Part shown: positions 1-7,967 of the stretch, one piece after another
Layout: every line of letters starts with the position of its first letter
How positions within the stretch are numbered: position 1 is the stretch's first letter
Origin: Pedobacter sp. W3I1
GTDB taxonomy: Bacteria; Bacteroidota; Bacteroidia; Sphingobacteriales; Sphingobacteriaceae
DNA length: 64,000 nucleotides
Direction of reading: 5' to 3'
Assembly (NCBI RefSeq): GCF_030816015.1
Contig: NZ_JAUSXN010000001.1
Location: 3,038,001-3,102,000 of the forward strand
Notes under the pieces: generated by a model
Database searches by the model: none
Told to the model about the DNA's origin: nothing
What the model saw: the letters and a program-made list of their open reading frames with translations, nothing else
Made by a program: the position numbers and the translations under genes

Positions 1-516
1 TTAGATACTTTATTTACCATGCATTTGCCTGATGAATTTTTTGCACATACTGAAGATATTACCCGCGAAGGTATTATTGGTGGTTATGTACATGGAAACG
101 AGCCTGCACACCATATCGCTTATCTTTACAACTGGACCGATCAGCCATGGAAAACACAAGCGCAGATTCGCCATATCTTAAACATGCAATACAAACCCAC
201 CGCAGATGGTTTGGGTGGAAATGACGACTGTGGACAGATGAGCGCCTGGTATATGTTCTCTTCCTTAGGATTTTATCCGGTAGCACCAGGTTCTGATGTT
301 TATTCGTTGGGGAGTCCATTGGTTAATAACGCCGTAATTAATTTAGAAAACGGTAAAACATTTACTGTTGAGGCGATTAAACAAAGTGATAAAAATGTTT
401 ACGTAGAGAAAGTTTTATTGAACGGCAAAGAAATTACCGATCATAAAATCAAACATGCAGATATCACCAACGGTGGAAAGCTTACTTTTTATATGAGTTC
501 GAAACCTAAGAAATAA
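1..516 (+). CDS. GH92 alpha-mannosidase, C-terminal part (5' end outside window)
   Basis: The reading frame is open from base 1, so the gene starts upstream; only the last 171 residues are visible. They carry the GH92 signatures HGNEPAHH and GGNDDCGQMSAWY, followed by a C-terminal strand-rich tail ending in a lysine-rich stretch. GH92 enzymes are calcium-dependent exo-acting mannosidases (mostly alpha-1,2) that trim glycans, usually in the periplasm or on the cell surface in Bacteroidota; the GNDD motif belongs to the conserved active-site region of the family. The signal peptide and N-terminal beta-sandwich cannot be checked here. Linkage specificity cannot be read from this fragment. A terminator-like hairpin follows directly. 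Confidence 0.9.
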   Translation, partial: LDTLFTMHLPDEFFAHTEDITREGIIGGYVHGNEPAHHIAYLYNWTDQPWKTQAQIRHILNMQYKPTADGLGGNDDCGQMSAWYMFSSLGFYPVAPGSDVYSLGSPLVNNAVINLENGKTFTVEAIKQSDKNVYVEKVLLNGKEITDHKIKHADITNGGKLTFYMSSKPKK

Positions 517-538
517 TTTTATATCCTTATTATCTGTT

Positions 539-572
539 AAACCGTTGACTTTAATTAGTTAACGGTTTTTTT
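539..572 (+). terminator. Rho-independent terminator after the GH92 gene
   Basis: The arms AAACCGTTGACT and AGTTAACGGTTT pair with one mismatch around a short AT loop and run into a T tract. It begins about 20 bases after the GH92 stop codon. Confidence 0.75.
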
Positions 573-587
573 GTTTACCCTTCGTAT

Positions 588-700
588 GTCGTCATTTCGA
601 GCGGAGTGCAACGTAGTCTAGAACCCGAAGGCTTTGCGAAGCAAAATCTATCTCGAGATAGATCTCTCCATTCCACGGCGTTCCAGTCGAGATGACGATC
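588..700. repeat. Dispersed inverted repeat, CGTCATTTCGA family
   Basis: The segment opens with CGTCATTTCGAGCGGAGTGC and closes with TCGAGATGACGA, so its ends are inverted copies of each other; the interior has further self-complementary stretches (TCTATCTCGAGATAGATC). The same end sequences recur at 2878-2959 and 46916-47030. It is non-coding and REP-like. Confidence 0.75.
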
Positions 701-766
701 ATACTACTGGAAAGTCATTCATGGACTGTTTTTATGCCTACGTGGCTAAAAAATATAGCCAAATCT

Positions 767-1180
767 TCAAAGCAAAATCACCAAACTACCTGCAACAATC
801 AACCCACCACCAACTAATGTTTTAGCATCAATCGGTTCTTTTAAGATCAAAAAAGCCAAGCCCATTGCAATGGCCACACTTAACTTATCAATCGGGGCTA
901 CTTTGGAAACATTTCCCGTTTCGAGCGCCTTAAAATAAAAAATCCAGGATAAGCCTGTTGCCAATCCCGATAAACCTAAAAATATCAGGTTGTTTTTACT
1001 CAATGTTTTAAGCTGGGAAATTTCTCCGGTTGCTAGAACAATTCCCCAGGCAATAAATAAGATTACTATAGTTCTGATAGCCGTTGCCACATTTCCATTA
1101 ACGCCTTTTAGTCCAACTTTAGCTAAAATTGCCGTTGCAGCAGCAAACAAAGCAGAGAGTATTGCATAAAATTTCCACAT
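767..1180 (-). CDS. EamA-family transporter, single-domain (half-size)
   Basis: A 137-residue, very hydrophobic protein with about five predicted membrane helices and the EamA/DMT features GLSGLATGLSWIFYFKALE and a C-terminal LKEPIDAKTLVGGGLIVAG. Usual EamA transporters have two such domains in about 300 residues; this one has only one, as in the small bacterial/archaeal EamA subgroup, so it probably acts as a dimer in the inner membrane. The substrate is unknown. It is transcribed convergently with the GH92 gene and divergently from the ArsR gene. ATG is followed by a normal signal-anchor-like first helix, which supports the start. Confidence 0.8.
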   Translation of the reverse strand: MWKFYAILSALFAAATAILAKVGLKGVNGNVATAIRTIVILFIAWGIVLATGEISQLKTLSKNNLIFLGLSGLATGLSWIFYFKALETGNVSKVAPIDKLSVAIAMGLAFLILKEPIDAKTLVGGGLIVAGSLVILL

Positions 1181-1297
1181 GATTTAAATTTTAATTTAAA
1201 ATACAAAATATTTATACGCTAAAGAAAGCATTGAATCTATAGAAATTCTGTAGTGTGTTAAGAAGGTTTAAAAATAAATTTTGATATCCATTTTATC

Positions 1298-1315
1298 TAT
1301 CGTAATATTGCGATA
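1298..1315. promoter_or_regulatory. Probable ArsR operator (imperfect palindrome)
   Basis: TATCGTAATATTGCGATA is a palindrome apart from one mismatched pair and sits 7 bases before the arsR start codon. A related half (TTGCAATATT, about 1680-1689) precedes the next gene. Position and symmetry are typical of ArsR/SmtB autoregulatory sites; the assignment is inferred from location. Confidence 0.55.
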
Positions 1316-1322
1316 TAAAATT

Positions 1323-1652
1323 ATGGGACTTACCAAAACAGAAATCTTCACTGAAGAGCAGAATCAAATGGCAGCGTTATTAAAAGCAATGGCACATCCT
1401 GCGCGCATTGCGATTCTTCAGCGCATCCTTAAATCAAATACGTGTATCTGTGGCGATTTGGTTGAGGAACTTGGCTTAGCTCAGGCTACCATTTCTCAGC
1501 ATTTAAAAGAACTTAAAAATGCGGGTATTATTCAGGGAACCATTGAAGGGGTGAGTATTTGTTACTGTATAGAACCTAAAACCTGGCAGTTATTACAAAC
1601 ACGGCTGGGCGATTTCTTTGCCTCATATAAAGGCGAGCAGAACTGCTGTTAA
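1323..1652 (+). CDS. arsR: ArsR/SmtB-family metalloregulator
   Basis: A 109-residue winged-helix protein. The start at 1323 is preferred over one 14 codons upstream because the shorter form matches family length and leaves the palindromic operator outside the gene. The recognition helix is around AQATISQHLKELKNAGII (residues 53-70). Just before it is TCICGDL with Cys41 and Cys43, the position of the As(III)-binding cysteines in ArsR; further cysteines lie at 80, 82 and the C-terminal pair 108-109. It probably represses the downstream arsenic genes and releases DNA on binding arsenite or a related metalloid. Confidence 0.88.
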   Translation: MGLTKTEIFTEEQNQMAALLKAMAHPARIAILQRILKSNTCICGDLVEELGLAQATISQHLKELKNAGIIQGTIEGVSICYCIEPKTWQLLQTRLGDFFASYKGEQNCC

Positions 1653-1690
1653 AATTTTTTTATTTAAATCAATCGTTAAATTGCAATATT

Positions 1691-2258
1691 ATGATTAATA
1701 AATCTTCAACGGAATGGAGCAGCTTTAAGGCTGAACTTCAACAACATCCAGAATTGGTATTACAGTTCCAATATGCTCCGGGTAAACGGGTAAATGCCAA
1801 TTATCACATTACCGAAATTAAACAGGCGCCTATTGTTTCCGTAGATTGCGGAGGCGTGATGAACGCCTGGACTGAAATTATAGTACAGTTATGGGAGCCT
1901 ACTGAAGAGGAAACGGGTAGGGCCATGCAGGTGAAAAAAGCATTATCCATTATTAACCTGGTAGAAAGTAAACTTCCATTAAATCCCAAATGGAATTGTG
2001 AAAATTGAATTTGGCAATTCTGCATTCGATACTAGGCAGATGTTTCCAGGTGAATTTAAAATTGATGGGGAGAACCTGATTTTAGATTTAACACCTGATG
2101 CTACCCAATGTAAAGCGATTAACCGTGGTGGAAGTTGTGGTATCACCGAAACCGGTGAAGAATGCTGTGCACCCGCTCAGCCCGAAAAAACAAAGGTAAA
2201 ACTGGTTAATCTCGCCGCTGGCCAAAATAGTTGCAGCCCTGAAAGTGGCTGTTGTTAA
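1691..2258 (+). pseudogene. DUF6428-like protein of the ars operon, frame broken by one base
   Basis: Residues encoded from 1691 give an N-terminal half (YHITEIKQAPIVSVDCGGVMN and WTEIIVQLW) that stops at 2008. The homologous continuation lies in the +1 frame: removing one base near the CCC at 1985-1987 joins LNP directly to NGIVKIEFGNSAFD and gives a protein of about 188 residues ending in a cysteine-rich tail (ECCAPAQ and SPESGCC). Such proteins often accompany ArsR and ArsC in Bacteroidota; their function is unknown. A GTG at 1998 could restart translation, overlapping the first frame by 11 bases, so two peptides cannot be excluded. A sequencing error in the C run is equally possible. Confidence 0.65.
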
Positions 2259-2277
2259 TCATTCGAAATTTATAAAA

Positions 2278-2697
2278 ATGAAAAATGTATTGGTTCTCTG
2301 CACTGGAAATAGTTGTAGAAGTCAGCTGGCAGAAGGTTATTTGAAACATTTTGCTCAAAATAAAGCTAAAATCTATAGTGCTGGTATCGAAGTTCATGGT
2401 GTTAACCCAAGGGCGATAAAAGTAATGGCCGAAGATGGAATCGATATTTCTGGTCAAACCTCTAACAATATCGAGGAGTATTTTTATGTGCCTTTCGATT
2501 ATGTGATTACGGTTTGCGACCATGCGAAGGAGAGTTGTCCGTATTTCCCAACACAAGCTACAAAACTGTACCATAACTTTCCCGATCCGGCAAAAGCGGT
2601 AGGTACCGATGAAGAAATCATGGCCGAATTTAGAAATACAAGAGATCTGGTAAAGGTTTATATTAAGGGTTTTGTAGACAAAAATTTATACAGGTAA
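2278..2697 (+). CDS. arsC: Thioredoxin-coupled arsenate reductase
   Basis: A 139-residue low-molecular-weight phosphatase-fold protein. The P-loop CTGNSCR (Cys8-X5-Arg14) and the distal pair Cys80 and Cys87 have the same seven-residue spacing as the redox cysteines of the thioredoxin-type ArsC (pI258 class), and FPDP supplies the expected general-acid Asp near 103. It reduces arsenate to arsenite in the cytoplasm. ATG at 2278 fits family length. It follows the DUF6428 gene with a short gap and is presumably in the arsR operon. No ArsB or Acr3 efflux gene is next to it, so arsenite export must be encoded elsewhere. Confidence 0.9.
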   Translation: MKNVLVLCTGNSCRSQLAEGYLKHFAQNKAKIYSAGIEVHGVNPRAIKVMAEDGIDISGQTSNNIEEYFYVPFDYVITVCDHAKESCPYFPTQATKLYHNFPDPAKAVGTDEEIMAEFRNTRDLVKVYIKGFVDKNLYR

Positions 2698-2796
2698 TAA
2701 AATTATCACGGACCGACTAACTGTCAATCCGTGATGAGTTTAGTAGGATTGTATTTATACTCCGAAAGCACTATAACGAAATGTTTACAAAGATAA

Positions 2797-2820
2797 CGTC
2801 ACCCTGAATTTATTTCAGGG
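2797..2820. repeat. Dispersed repeat, CGTCACCCTGAA family
   Basis: CGTCACCCTGAATTTATTTCAGGG contains a short hairpin (CCCTGAA/TTCAGGG). Near-identical segments occur at 10919, 14837 (inverted with a CATGCTGAA variant), 24754 and 31927. Confidence 0.7.
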
Positions 2821-2877
2821 TCTTTCATGTAAGAATAGATACTGAATAAATTACCAATGGCAGATTTCAAAAATCGG

Positions 2878-2959
2878 CGTCATTTCGACTGAAGCGTAGC
2901 GAAATGGAGAAATCTAATATGGATTTCTCGACTGCGTTGCACTCCGCTCGAAATGACGA
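2878..2959. repeat. Dispersed inverted repeat, CGTCATTTCGA family
   Basis: It starts CGTCATTTCGACTGAAGCGT and ends GCTCGAAATGACGA; the inner parts GAAATGGAGAAATC and GGATTTCTCGACTGCG also pair. The whole unit can fold into one long imperfect hairpin and lies between the arsenate reductase and SDR stop codons. Confidence 0.75.
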
Positions 2960-2972
2960 ACACTATAATATA

Positions 2973-3824
2973 CTATGCATCAACCTCATCGAAATTAGTA
3001 GCAGTAGCTAAATATTTCCAATTCGCCATATCTCTTTGTACATCTGCAATTTTTGCATCAGCTACCTGATAAGCATCAGGGCCTAAGAATAAATGAAGCG
3101 GTGGGTTTTCACTTTTTGCAGCTTCAATAATTACCTCAACTGCTTTGGCCGGATCACCTGGTTGTTGGTTGTTAATGTCGTTCTGATGTGCTGCTTGCGA
3201 GTCGCGAACCTCTTTATAGGCATCAATCGGTGAACTTGGTACTGCTAATGATCCTTCAGTAAGAAATGCTGTTCTGAAATAGCCTGGTTCTACAACGGTT
3301 GCTTTAATTCCCATTGATTTTACTTCGGCGGCTAACGATTCGGTAAAACCAACCACTGCGAATTTTGTAGCGCAATAAATTCCGAAGCCAGGGAAATTTC
3401 CTGAAAATCCGCCAATTGAAGAAATATTGAAAATGTGACCCGATTGTTGTTTTCTCAATTGAGGAAGCACTTTCCTGATTACGTTTAACGAGCCAAAAAC
3501 GTTCACATCGAAATTTTGGCGTGATTCTTTGTCGCTTAATTCCTCTAAAGCACCCAGTATGCCGTAACCAGCATTGTTTACCACCACATCAACCTGGCCA
3601 AATTTGCTGATCGTTTGGCTAACTGCTGCTTCTACACTGCTTTCGTCGATCAGGTCGACCGCTAGCGGTAAGAAGTTTTCGTGTTCGCCAACTGCGTTTG
3701 TTAAATCGTTCAGGTTTCTTGAAGTTGCAGCAACGTTAAGTCCATTGCTTAATAATGTTTTTACTAATGTAAGTCCCAGGCCTTTTGATGCGCCTGTTAC
3801 AAACCATACTTTTTGATTTTCCAT
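2973..3824 (-). CDS. Short-chain dehydrogenase/reductase (SDR), copy 1
   Basis: A 283-residue classical SDR. The NAD(P)-binding motif TGASKGLG is at residues 10-17, NNAG at 83-86, the catalytic Ser near 135-136 and YxxxK at Tyr150/Lys154. The C-terminal extension (PPLHLFLGPDAY) is shared with the next gene. It is an oxidoreductase of unknown substrate, cytoplasmic. It lies 20 bases downstream of its paralogue on the same strand and is probably co-transcribed. ATG start is supported by the immediate glycine-rich motif. Confidence 0.88.
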   Translation of the reverse strand: MENQKVWFVTGASKGLGLTLVKTLLSNGLNVAATSRNLNDLTNAVGEHENFLPLAVDLIDESSVEAAVSQTISKFGQVDVVVNNAGYGILGALEELSDKESRQNFDVNVFGSLNVIRKVLPQLRKQQSGHIFNISSIGGFSGNFPGFGIYCATKFAVVGFTESLAAEVKSMGIKATVVEPGYFRTAFLTEGSLAVPSSPIDAYKEVRDSQAAHQNDINNQQPGDPAKAVEVIIEAAKSENPPLHLFLGPDAYQVADAKIADVQRDMANWKYLATATNFDEVDA

Positions 3825-3844
3825 AATATTTTTTGTCTATTGAA

Positions 3845-4687
3845 TTAATTTTCGTCGAAATCTGTTGAAATCGTAATGGCTTTCCAGTCTCTAAATTCCT
3901 TCTGTAGCGATTCTATTTTAGTACTTGCTCTTTGGAAAGCGTCATTACCTAAAAGCAAATGAAGGGGTGGATTAGGCATGCTTGCCAGTGAGATCATTGC
4001 TGCAGCAGCTTTCTCGGGATCGCCAATCTGCTGACCGTCCATTTTTAGGTATTTGCTGTGTATTGCCCGAACTTCTTCGTATTCTGCAATTGGATTGGCA
4101 GCTAGTGTTAACGAATCAGTGGTTAAGAAACTGGTCCTGAATGCACCAGGTGCAACAACAGTTACTTTTATGCCAAATTCTTTAAGATCTTCGGCTGATA
4201 CTTCTGATAATGCAATTACTGCCGATTTTGCTGCTGCATATACCGCCCAGCCTGTTGCACCGGCAATGCCTGCAATGGATGCGATGTTGATGATATGCCC
4301 GGCTCTTTGTGCCCTTAAATAAGGTGAAGTTTTTCTGATTACATTCAGTGTGCCGAAAACGTTAACATCAAAGCTATTGCGCGTTTCTGCATCACTTAAT
4401 TCTTCGATACTGCCTCCAATTCCGTAACCTGCGTTATTAATCACAACATCAATTCTTTCAAATTTTGCAATGGTCGCCTTTATCGCATCCTCAACACTTT
4501 GTTCGTCGGCGAGGTTAACTGCTAACGGAAGGAATTTTCCGCCATCATTGTTTACTGCTTTTTTAAGTTCACCGATATTTCTTGATGTGGCTGCTACATA
4601 TTGGCCAGCATTTAGCAACTGATGAACTAAACTTAATCCTAAGCCCTTTGAAGCTCCGGTAATAAACCAAACTTTTTTCATGCCCAT
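3845..4687 (-). CDS. Short-chain dehydrogenase/reductase (SDR), copy 2
   Basis: A 280-residue paralogue of the adjacent SDR, with the same order of motifs: TGASKGLG at 10-17, NNAG at 84-87, Ser near 137, Tyr150/Lys154, and the shared tail NPPLHLLLGNDAF. The start at 4687 (MGMKKVW) is chosen; a start 13 codons upstream would run into the predicted promoter box at 4711-4718. The pair looks like an old tandem duplication: motifs are identical but the sequences have diverged throughout. Substrate unknown; the divergent or upstream AraC-type gene may regulate both. Confidence 0.86.
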   Translation of the reverse strand: MGMKKVWFITGASKGLGLSLVHQLLNAGQYVAATSRNIGELKKAVNNDGGKFLPLAVNLADEQSVEDAIKATIAKFERIDVVINNAGYGIGGSIEELSDAETRNSFDVNVFGTLNVIRKTSPYLRAQRAGHIINIASIAGIAGATGWAVYAAAKSAVIALSEVSAEDLKEFGIKVTVVAPGAFRTSFLTTDSLTLAANPIAEYEEVRAIHSKYLKMDGQQIGDPEKAAAAMISLASMPNPPLHLLLGNDAFQRASTKIESLQKEFRDWKAITISTDFDEN

Positions 4688-4710
4688 AGTTTTATCCTTT
4701 TTTGTTAAGA

Positions 4711-4718
4711 CAAAATTA
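4711..4718 (-). promoter_or_regulatory. Predicted -7 box of the SDR pair
   Basis: On the minus strand the sequence is TAATTTTG, matching the Bacteroidota consensus TAnnTTTG, 23 bases before the SDR start codon. No clear -33 TTG was found. Confidence 0.5.
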
Positions 4719-4770
4719 CAGTACAAATCGCTTCAGCTTATTACGTTAATCAAACTGATGATTACGAAAT

Positions 4771-5682
4771 TCAAACAATTCGATAGGAAGTAGGGGTGTG
4801 CTTGGTCAATTTTTTAAAAAAGTTATTAAAATGAGTAGGCTCTTCAAATCCCAGGCAATAACCTATTTCCGATATATTCCAGTCGGTATGTTTCAATAAA
4901 GCCTTAGCCTCTCTTAATAAACGCTCAGTAATATAATGGGTAGTGGTTTTGCCGGTAGTTTCTTTTATTGCACGGTTTAAGTGGTTTACATGTACTGAAA
5001 GCTGCGAAGCGTAATCTTTGGCTGAGCGCATGGTAAACCTTTGCGTAGTCGTTTCGATGGGAAACTGACGTTCTAGTAATTCCGTAAAAACAGAAGTAAT
5101 CCTGGTATTGGCATCAGTATGTTTGAATAAATTTTCTGATGGCTCTGTTTTTAACGCAAAATGTGTGATTTCTGTAATGTAATTACGGAGTAGATCATAT
5201 TTATAGATGTAATCGGTATTAATTTCTTCAAACATTTTAGAAAAAATAGCCTCTATTTGCTTGTCCTGCTGTTCATTCAAAATGTATGCAGGTTTTCCTC
5301 CATGGGTAAACATGGGCAAATCACCAATATTTCCGCGGATCTTTTCAGTAAAGAAAGCTTCTGTGAAAATGCAGAAATAACCCGTCACCTCGCTTTGTTT
5401 GCCGCTGGCCAGTTCCCAGGTATAAGGTACAAGCGGGTTGAAAAAGATTAAAGCTGTACCATTAATCTCAATACTTCTATCAGCGTAGTGGTAAACATTA
5501 TGTCCGCGGGTAAGGCAGATTTTGTAATAATCCCTGCGGTTATAACTCATTGGTTTATGATCATCCTTTAAACAATCTTCCAGCTTAAAAACGTTAAAAT
5601 GACCTACGCCATTCTGTAGGTTATCTGGCAGGAACTTGAATTTGTTCTGGTAAAAATCTTCAATGGTTTCTGGCTTGTTCAT
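4771..5682 (-). CDS. AraC-family transcriptional regulator
   Basis: A 303-residue protein. The N-terminal two thirds resemble a cupin-like sensing domain (NPLVPYTWELASG). The C-terminal part is the double HTH of AraC/XylS proteins, visible as YASQLSVHVNHLNRAIKETTGKT and the end motif EIGYCLGFEEPTHFNNFFKKLTKHTPTSYR. Located 84 bases upstream of the SDR pair on the same strand, it is a plausible activator of those genes; the effector is unknown. A TAnnTTTG box ends only four bases from the ATG, so its mRNA may be leaderless. Confidence 0.88.
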   Translation of the reverse strand: MNKPETIEDFYQNKFKFLPDNLQNGVGHFNVFKLEDCLKDDHKPMSYNRRDYYKICLTRGHNVYHYADRSIEINGTALIFFNPLVPYTWELASGKQSEVTGYFCIFTEAFFTEKIRGNIGDLPMFTHGGKPAYILNEQQDKQIEAIFSKMFEEINTDYIYKYDLLRNYITEITHFALKTEPSENLFKHTDANTRITSVFTELLERQFPIETTTQRFTMRSAKDYASQLSVHVNHLNRAIKETTGKTTTHYITERLLREAKALLKHTDWNISEIGYCLGFEEPTHFNNFFKKLTKHTPTSYRIV

Positions 5683-5686
5683 AAAT

Positions 5687-5694
5687 CAAAGTTA
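5687..5694 (-). promoter_or_regulatory. Predicted -7 box of the AraC gene
   Basis: Minus-strand TAACTTTG fits TAnnTTTG and lies four bases before the ATG, which would put the transcription start at or next to the start codon. Confidence 0.45.
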
Positions 5695-5777
5695 CAAAAT
5701 TCAAACGTAAAATAAATTATTGCATTTTGGAGAAAATTAAGACTACAATTAAAAGGAGATTATGATGATAAAAATAT

Positions 5778-5809
5778 TTGCATTTAATATACCGATCGGT
5801 ATATATTTG
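5778..5809 (+). promoter_or_regulatory. tetR promoter with embedded TetR operator
   Basis: TTG at 5778-5780 and TATATTTG at 5802-5809 form a Bacteroidota promoter with 21-base spacing. Between and into the -7 box lies an 18-bp perfect palindrome, ATATACCGATCGGTATAT (5787-5804). Its 14-bp core ATACCGATCGGTAT recurs before the downstream operon at 6437-6450. The layout is that of an autorepressor site blocking polymerase. Confidence 0.8.
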
Positions 5810-5829
5810 CGTCGTCAATTTAAAAGAAC

Positions 5830-6417
5830 ATGACTAAAGCAGAAAAAACGAGAAATTTCATTGTGGAGAAAACCGCACCCATTTTTAATATGAAAGGTTA
5901 TGCAGGTACTTCTTTAAATGATATTGCTGCTGCTACAGGTTTAACCAAGGGCAGTATTTATGGCAACTTCGCCAATAAAGATGAGGTGGCATTGGCTGCT
6001 TTTGATTATAATCTGAAAAATGTTTCATCCAGGATAGATGCTGAAATGAGAAAACAAGCCAGTATAAAGGATAAACTTTTGGTATACATTAATATTTACC
6101 AAAAATTTATTGATGGTTCAGTATCAGAAGGAGGCTGTCCTGTTTTAAATACTGCAGTTGACGCTGATGATACCCATCCTGAATTGCGGGAAAAAGTTTT
6201 AAAGGCAGTTTTGGGCTGGAAAAATAAAATTGCTAAACTAGTAGAGGCAGGGATATCGACCAAAGAAATTAATGCAGATCACGATCCAGAGCAGGTTGCG
6301 CTCACTATGATTGCCATAATAGAAGGGGGCATTATGATTTCGAGGCTTACAGCAAAACCAGCTCACTGGAATTTAATTATGGATTCGTTAAAAAAATATA
6401 TCAATAGCCTCGGCTAA
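5830..6417 (+). CDS. TetR/AcrR-family repressor
   Basis: A 195-residue regulator. The N-terminal HTH reads GYAGTSLNDIAAATGLTKGSIYGNFANKDEVA (about residues 23-55), the TetR/AcrR hallmark. The C-terminal part resembles the TetR_C domain that binds small ligands, with GGCPVLNTAVDADDTHPELR. It probably represses itself and the following thioesterase-SDR-DUF2798-KAS operon through two copies of the same palindrome. The ligand is unknown; fatty-acyl or aromatic compounds are plausible given the target genes. Confidence 0.9.
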   Translation: MTKAEKTRNFIVEKTAPIFNMKGYAGTSLNDIAAATGLTKGSIYGNFANKDEVALAAFDYNLKNVSSRIDAEMRKQASIKDKLLVYINIYQKFIDGSVSEGGCPVLNTAVDADDTHPELREKVLKAVLGWKNKIAKLVEAGISTKEINADHDPEQVALTMIAIIEGGIMISRLTAKPAHWNLIMDSLKKYINSLG

Positions 6418-6436
6418 AAATTTTTTAAACTAAAAT

Positions 6437-6450
6437 ATACCGATCGGTAT
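6437..6450. promoter_or_regulatory. Second TetR operator
   Basis: ATACCGATCGGTAT, a perfect 14-bp palindrome identical to the core upstream of tetR, ends six bases before the thioesterase ATG. No TAnnTTTG box is visible here, so the site may block elongation or a weak promoter between tetR and the operon. Confidence 0.75.
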
Positions 6451-6456
6451 TTAATT

Positions 6457-6942
6457 ATGAAAAGAACCAGAACAATAATTTGGGAAGACCCCACGAGAGG
6501 CGCTAGAGAAGCGATGCAGATGGATGGTATTGATTATTTACAGGCCATGAGCGATCATAAATTTCCGTTGCCGCCATTATTATATACTTTGGATTTTAGT
6601 GTCAGTCTGATCGAAAAAGGAAACGTAGTTTTCGAATTTACACCACAGGAATTTCATTACAACCCAATCGGTACCGTGCATGGCGGGGTAATCACTGCTA
6701 TTTTAGATTCGGCTATGGGCTGTTCTGTCCACTCATTATTACCAGCCGGAAAAGGATACACCACTTTGGAGCTGAAGGTAAATTTCCTGAAGGCTGTCAC
6801 CATCCAAACGGGAAAATTAAAAACCATTGGGAAAGTAATCAACCTTGGTGGTCGTACTGCCTTAGTGGAAGCACAATTAATCGATGAAAATAATACCGTT
6901 TATGCTCATGCGGTGAGCACTTGTTTAATCTTAAAATTTTAA
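6457..6942 (+). CDS. PaaI-family hotdog thioesterase
   Basis: A 161-residue hotdog-fold protein. NPIGTVHGGVITAILDSAMGCSV (about residues 69-91) carries the HGG motif and catalytic region of PaaI/YbgC-like acyl-CoA thioesterases, followed by YTTLELKVNFLKAV. It would hydrolyse an acyl- or aryl-CoA thioester in the cytoplasm. It is the first gene of the operon controlled by the adjacent TetR repressor and is followed 11 bases later by an SDR. Confidence 0.85.
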   Translation: MKRTRTIIWEDPTRGAREAMQMDGIDYLQAMSDHKFPLPPLLYTLDFSVSLIEKGNVVFEFTPQEFHYNPIGTVHGGVITAILDSAMGCSVHSLLPAGKGYTTLELKVNFLKAVTIQTGKLKTIGKVINLGGRTALVEAQLIDENNTVYAHAVSTCLILKF

Positions 6943-6953
6943 AAAAATATAAA

Positions 6954-7724
6954 ATGAAAACTTCACAAAATACCGTTTTATTGATCGGCGGAACAGCTGG
7001 TATCGGTTTAGAAATCGCAAAACAATTAACTGCTTTAGATAACCATGTAATTATTACTGGCAGAAACCAGGAAAGGCTGGATGCAGCTGCAGCATCATTG
7101 CAAAATGTAACCACCATTCTTTCTGATGTGAGCAAAGCTGAAGATGTGGATCAATTGGTAGTACGAATTAAAACAGATTTTCCTCAATTAAATATCGTTA
7201 TTAATAATGCCGGAAGAGCAATCCTATATAATTTAGCTGACCCCAATCAAGATGCTTTTGCAAATGCAGAAGATGAAATGTTGACCAATTATTTATCAAT
7301 TATCAGGATTAATCAAAAATTGCTACCTGTTTTAAAGGCACAAGGTGAATCGGCTATCGTAAACGTTTCGTCCATTGTGGCTTATGTTCCTGGGGTTACC
7401 TTACCAACTTATGCGGCCAGTAAAGCAGCACTACATTCTTACAGTACTTCGTTAAGGTTGAGTTTAGAAGAAACTTCTGTTAAGATTTTCGAATTGATGC
7501 CACCATTGGTGGATACTGAATTCTCAAAAGAAATAGGTGGTCATAATGGTATTAAACCTTCGGTTGTTGCAGAAGCGCTTTTAACCGCTTTAGCTAATGA
7601 TGAATTTGAAATCAGGGTAGGTGATACTGCTAAAATTTATGAGCTGTTCAGGCAATCGCCGGTTGATGCCCTGAATGTGATGAATGCAAATAGAAAAGCC
7701 TGGATTGATTCGGTCGAAGATTAA
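6954..7724 (+). CDS. SDR oxidoreductase of the TetR-controlled operon (DltE-like)
   Basis: A 256-residue SDR starting at 6954 (MKTSQNTVLL); a longer start at 6921 would overlap the thioesterase gene. Motifs: GGTAGIG at 12-18, NNAGRAI, VNVSSIVAY and the catalytic YAASK. It resembles the DltE/YvaG-type SDRs. In this operon it could reduce a 3-oxoacyl intermediate made by the KAS enzyme two genes downstream, but that is inference. It is unrelated in detail to the tandem SDR pair at 3-4.7 kb. Confidence 0.85.
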   Translation: MKTSQNTVLLIGGTAGIGLEIAKQLTALDNHVIITGRNQERLDAAAASLQNVTTILSDVSKAEDVDQLVVRIKTDFPQLNIVINNAGRAILYNLADPNQDAFANAEDEMLTNYLSIIRINQKLLPVLKAQGESAIVNVSSIVAYVPGVTLPTYAASKAALHSYSTSLRLSLEETSVKIFELMPPLVDTEFSKEIGGHNGIKPSVVAEALLTALANDEFEIRVGDTAKIYELFRQSPVDALNVMNANRKAWIDSVED

Positions 7725-7737
7725 AAATACCGCAGGA

Positions 7738-7956
7738 ATGAAAAAGAAGGTGGCATTTGCATTTATTATGGCGGTTTTTACTACAGGAATAGTTACTTTC
7801 GCGGCCATAGGTGTTAATCTTGGATTTACATCGATCTTTTTGAAGGTTTGGTTAAAATCATGGGGTATTTCTTACATTGTAGCCATTCCTGCTATATTAA
7901 TTATTGCCCCACGCGTACAATCATTGGTCGATTATTTATTCAAGGATATTGACTAA
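7738..7956 (+). CDS. DUF2798 small membrane protein
   Basis: A 72-residue protein with two membrane helices (FAFIMAVFTTGIVTFAAIG and GISYIVAIPAILIIAPRVQ) ending in VDYLFKDID, the DUF2798 pattern. ATG at 7738 is chosen because an upstream in-frame ATG overlaps the SDR gene. Function unknown. It lies 13 bases after the SDR and 11 before the KAS gene, so it is a member of the operon. Confidence 0.8.
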   Translation: MKKKVAFAFIMAVFTTGIVTFAAIGVNLGFTSIFLKVWLKSWGISYIVAIPAILIIAPRVQSLVDYLFKDID

Positions 7957-7967
7957 AAATTATTAAA

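Noticed and set aside
634..825. 63-residue open frame after the GH92 gene
   Set aside because: It lies across a dispersed repeat and the convergent EamA gene; no recognisable protein.
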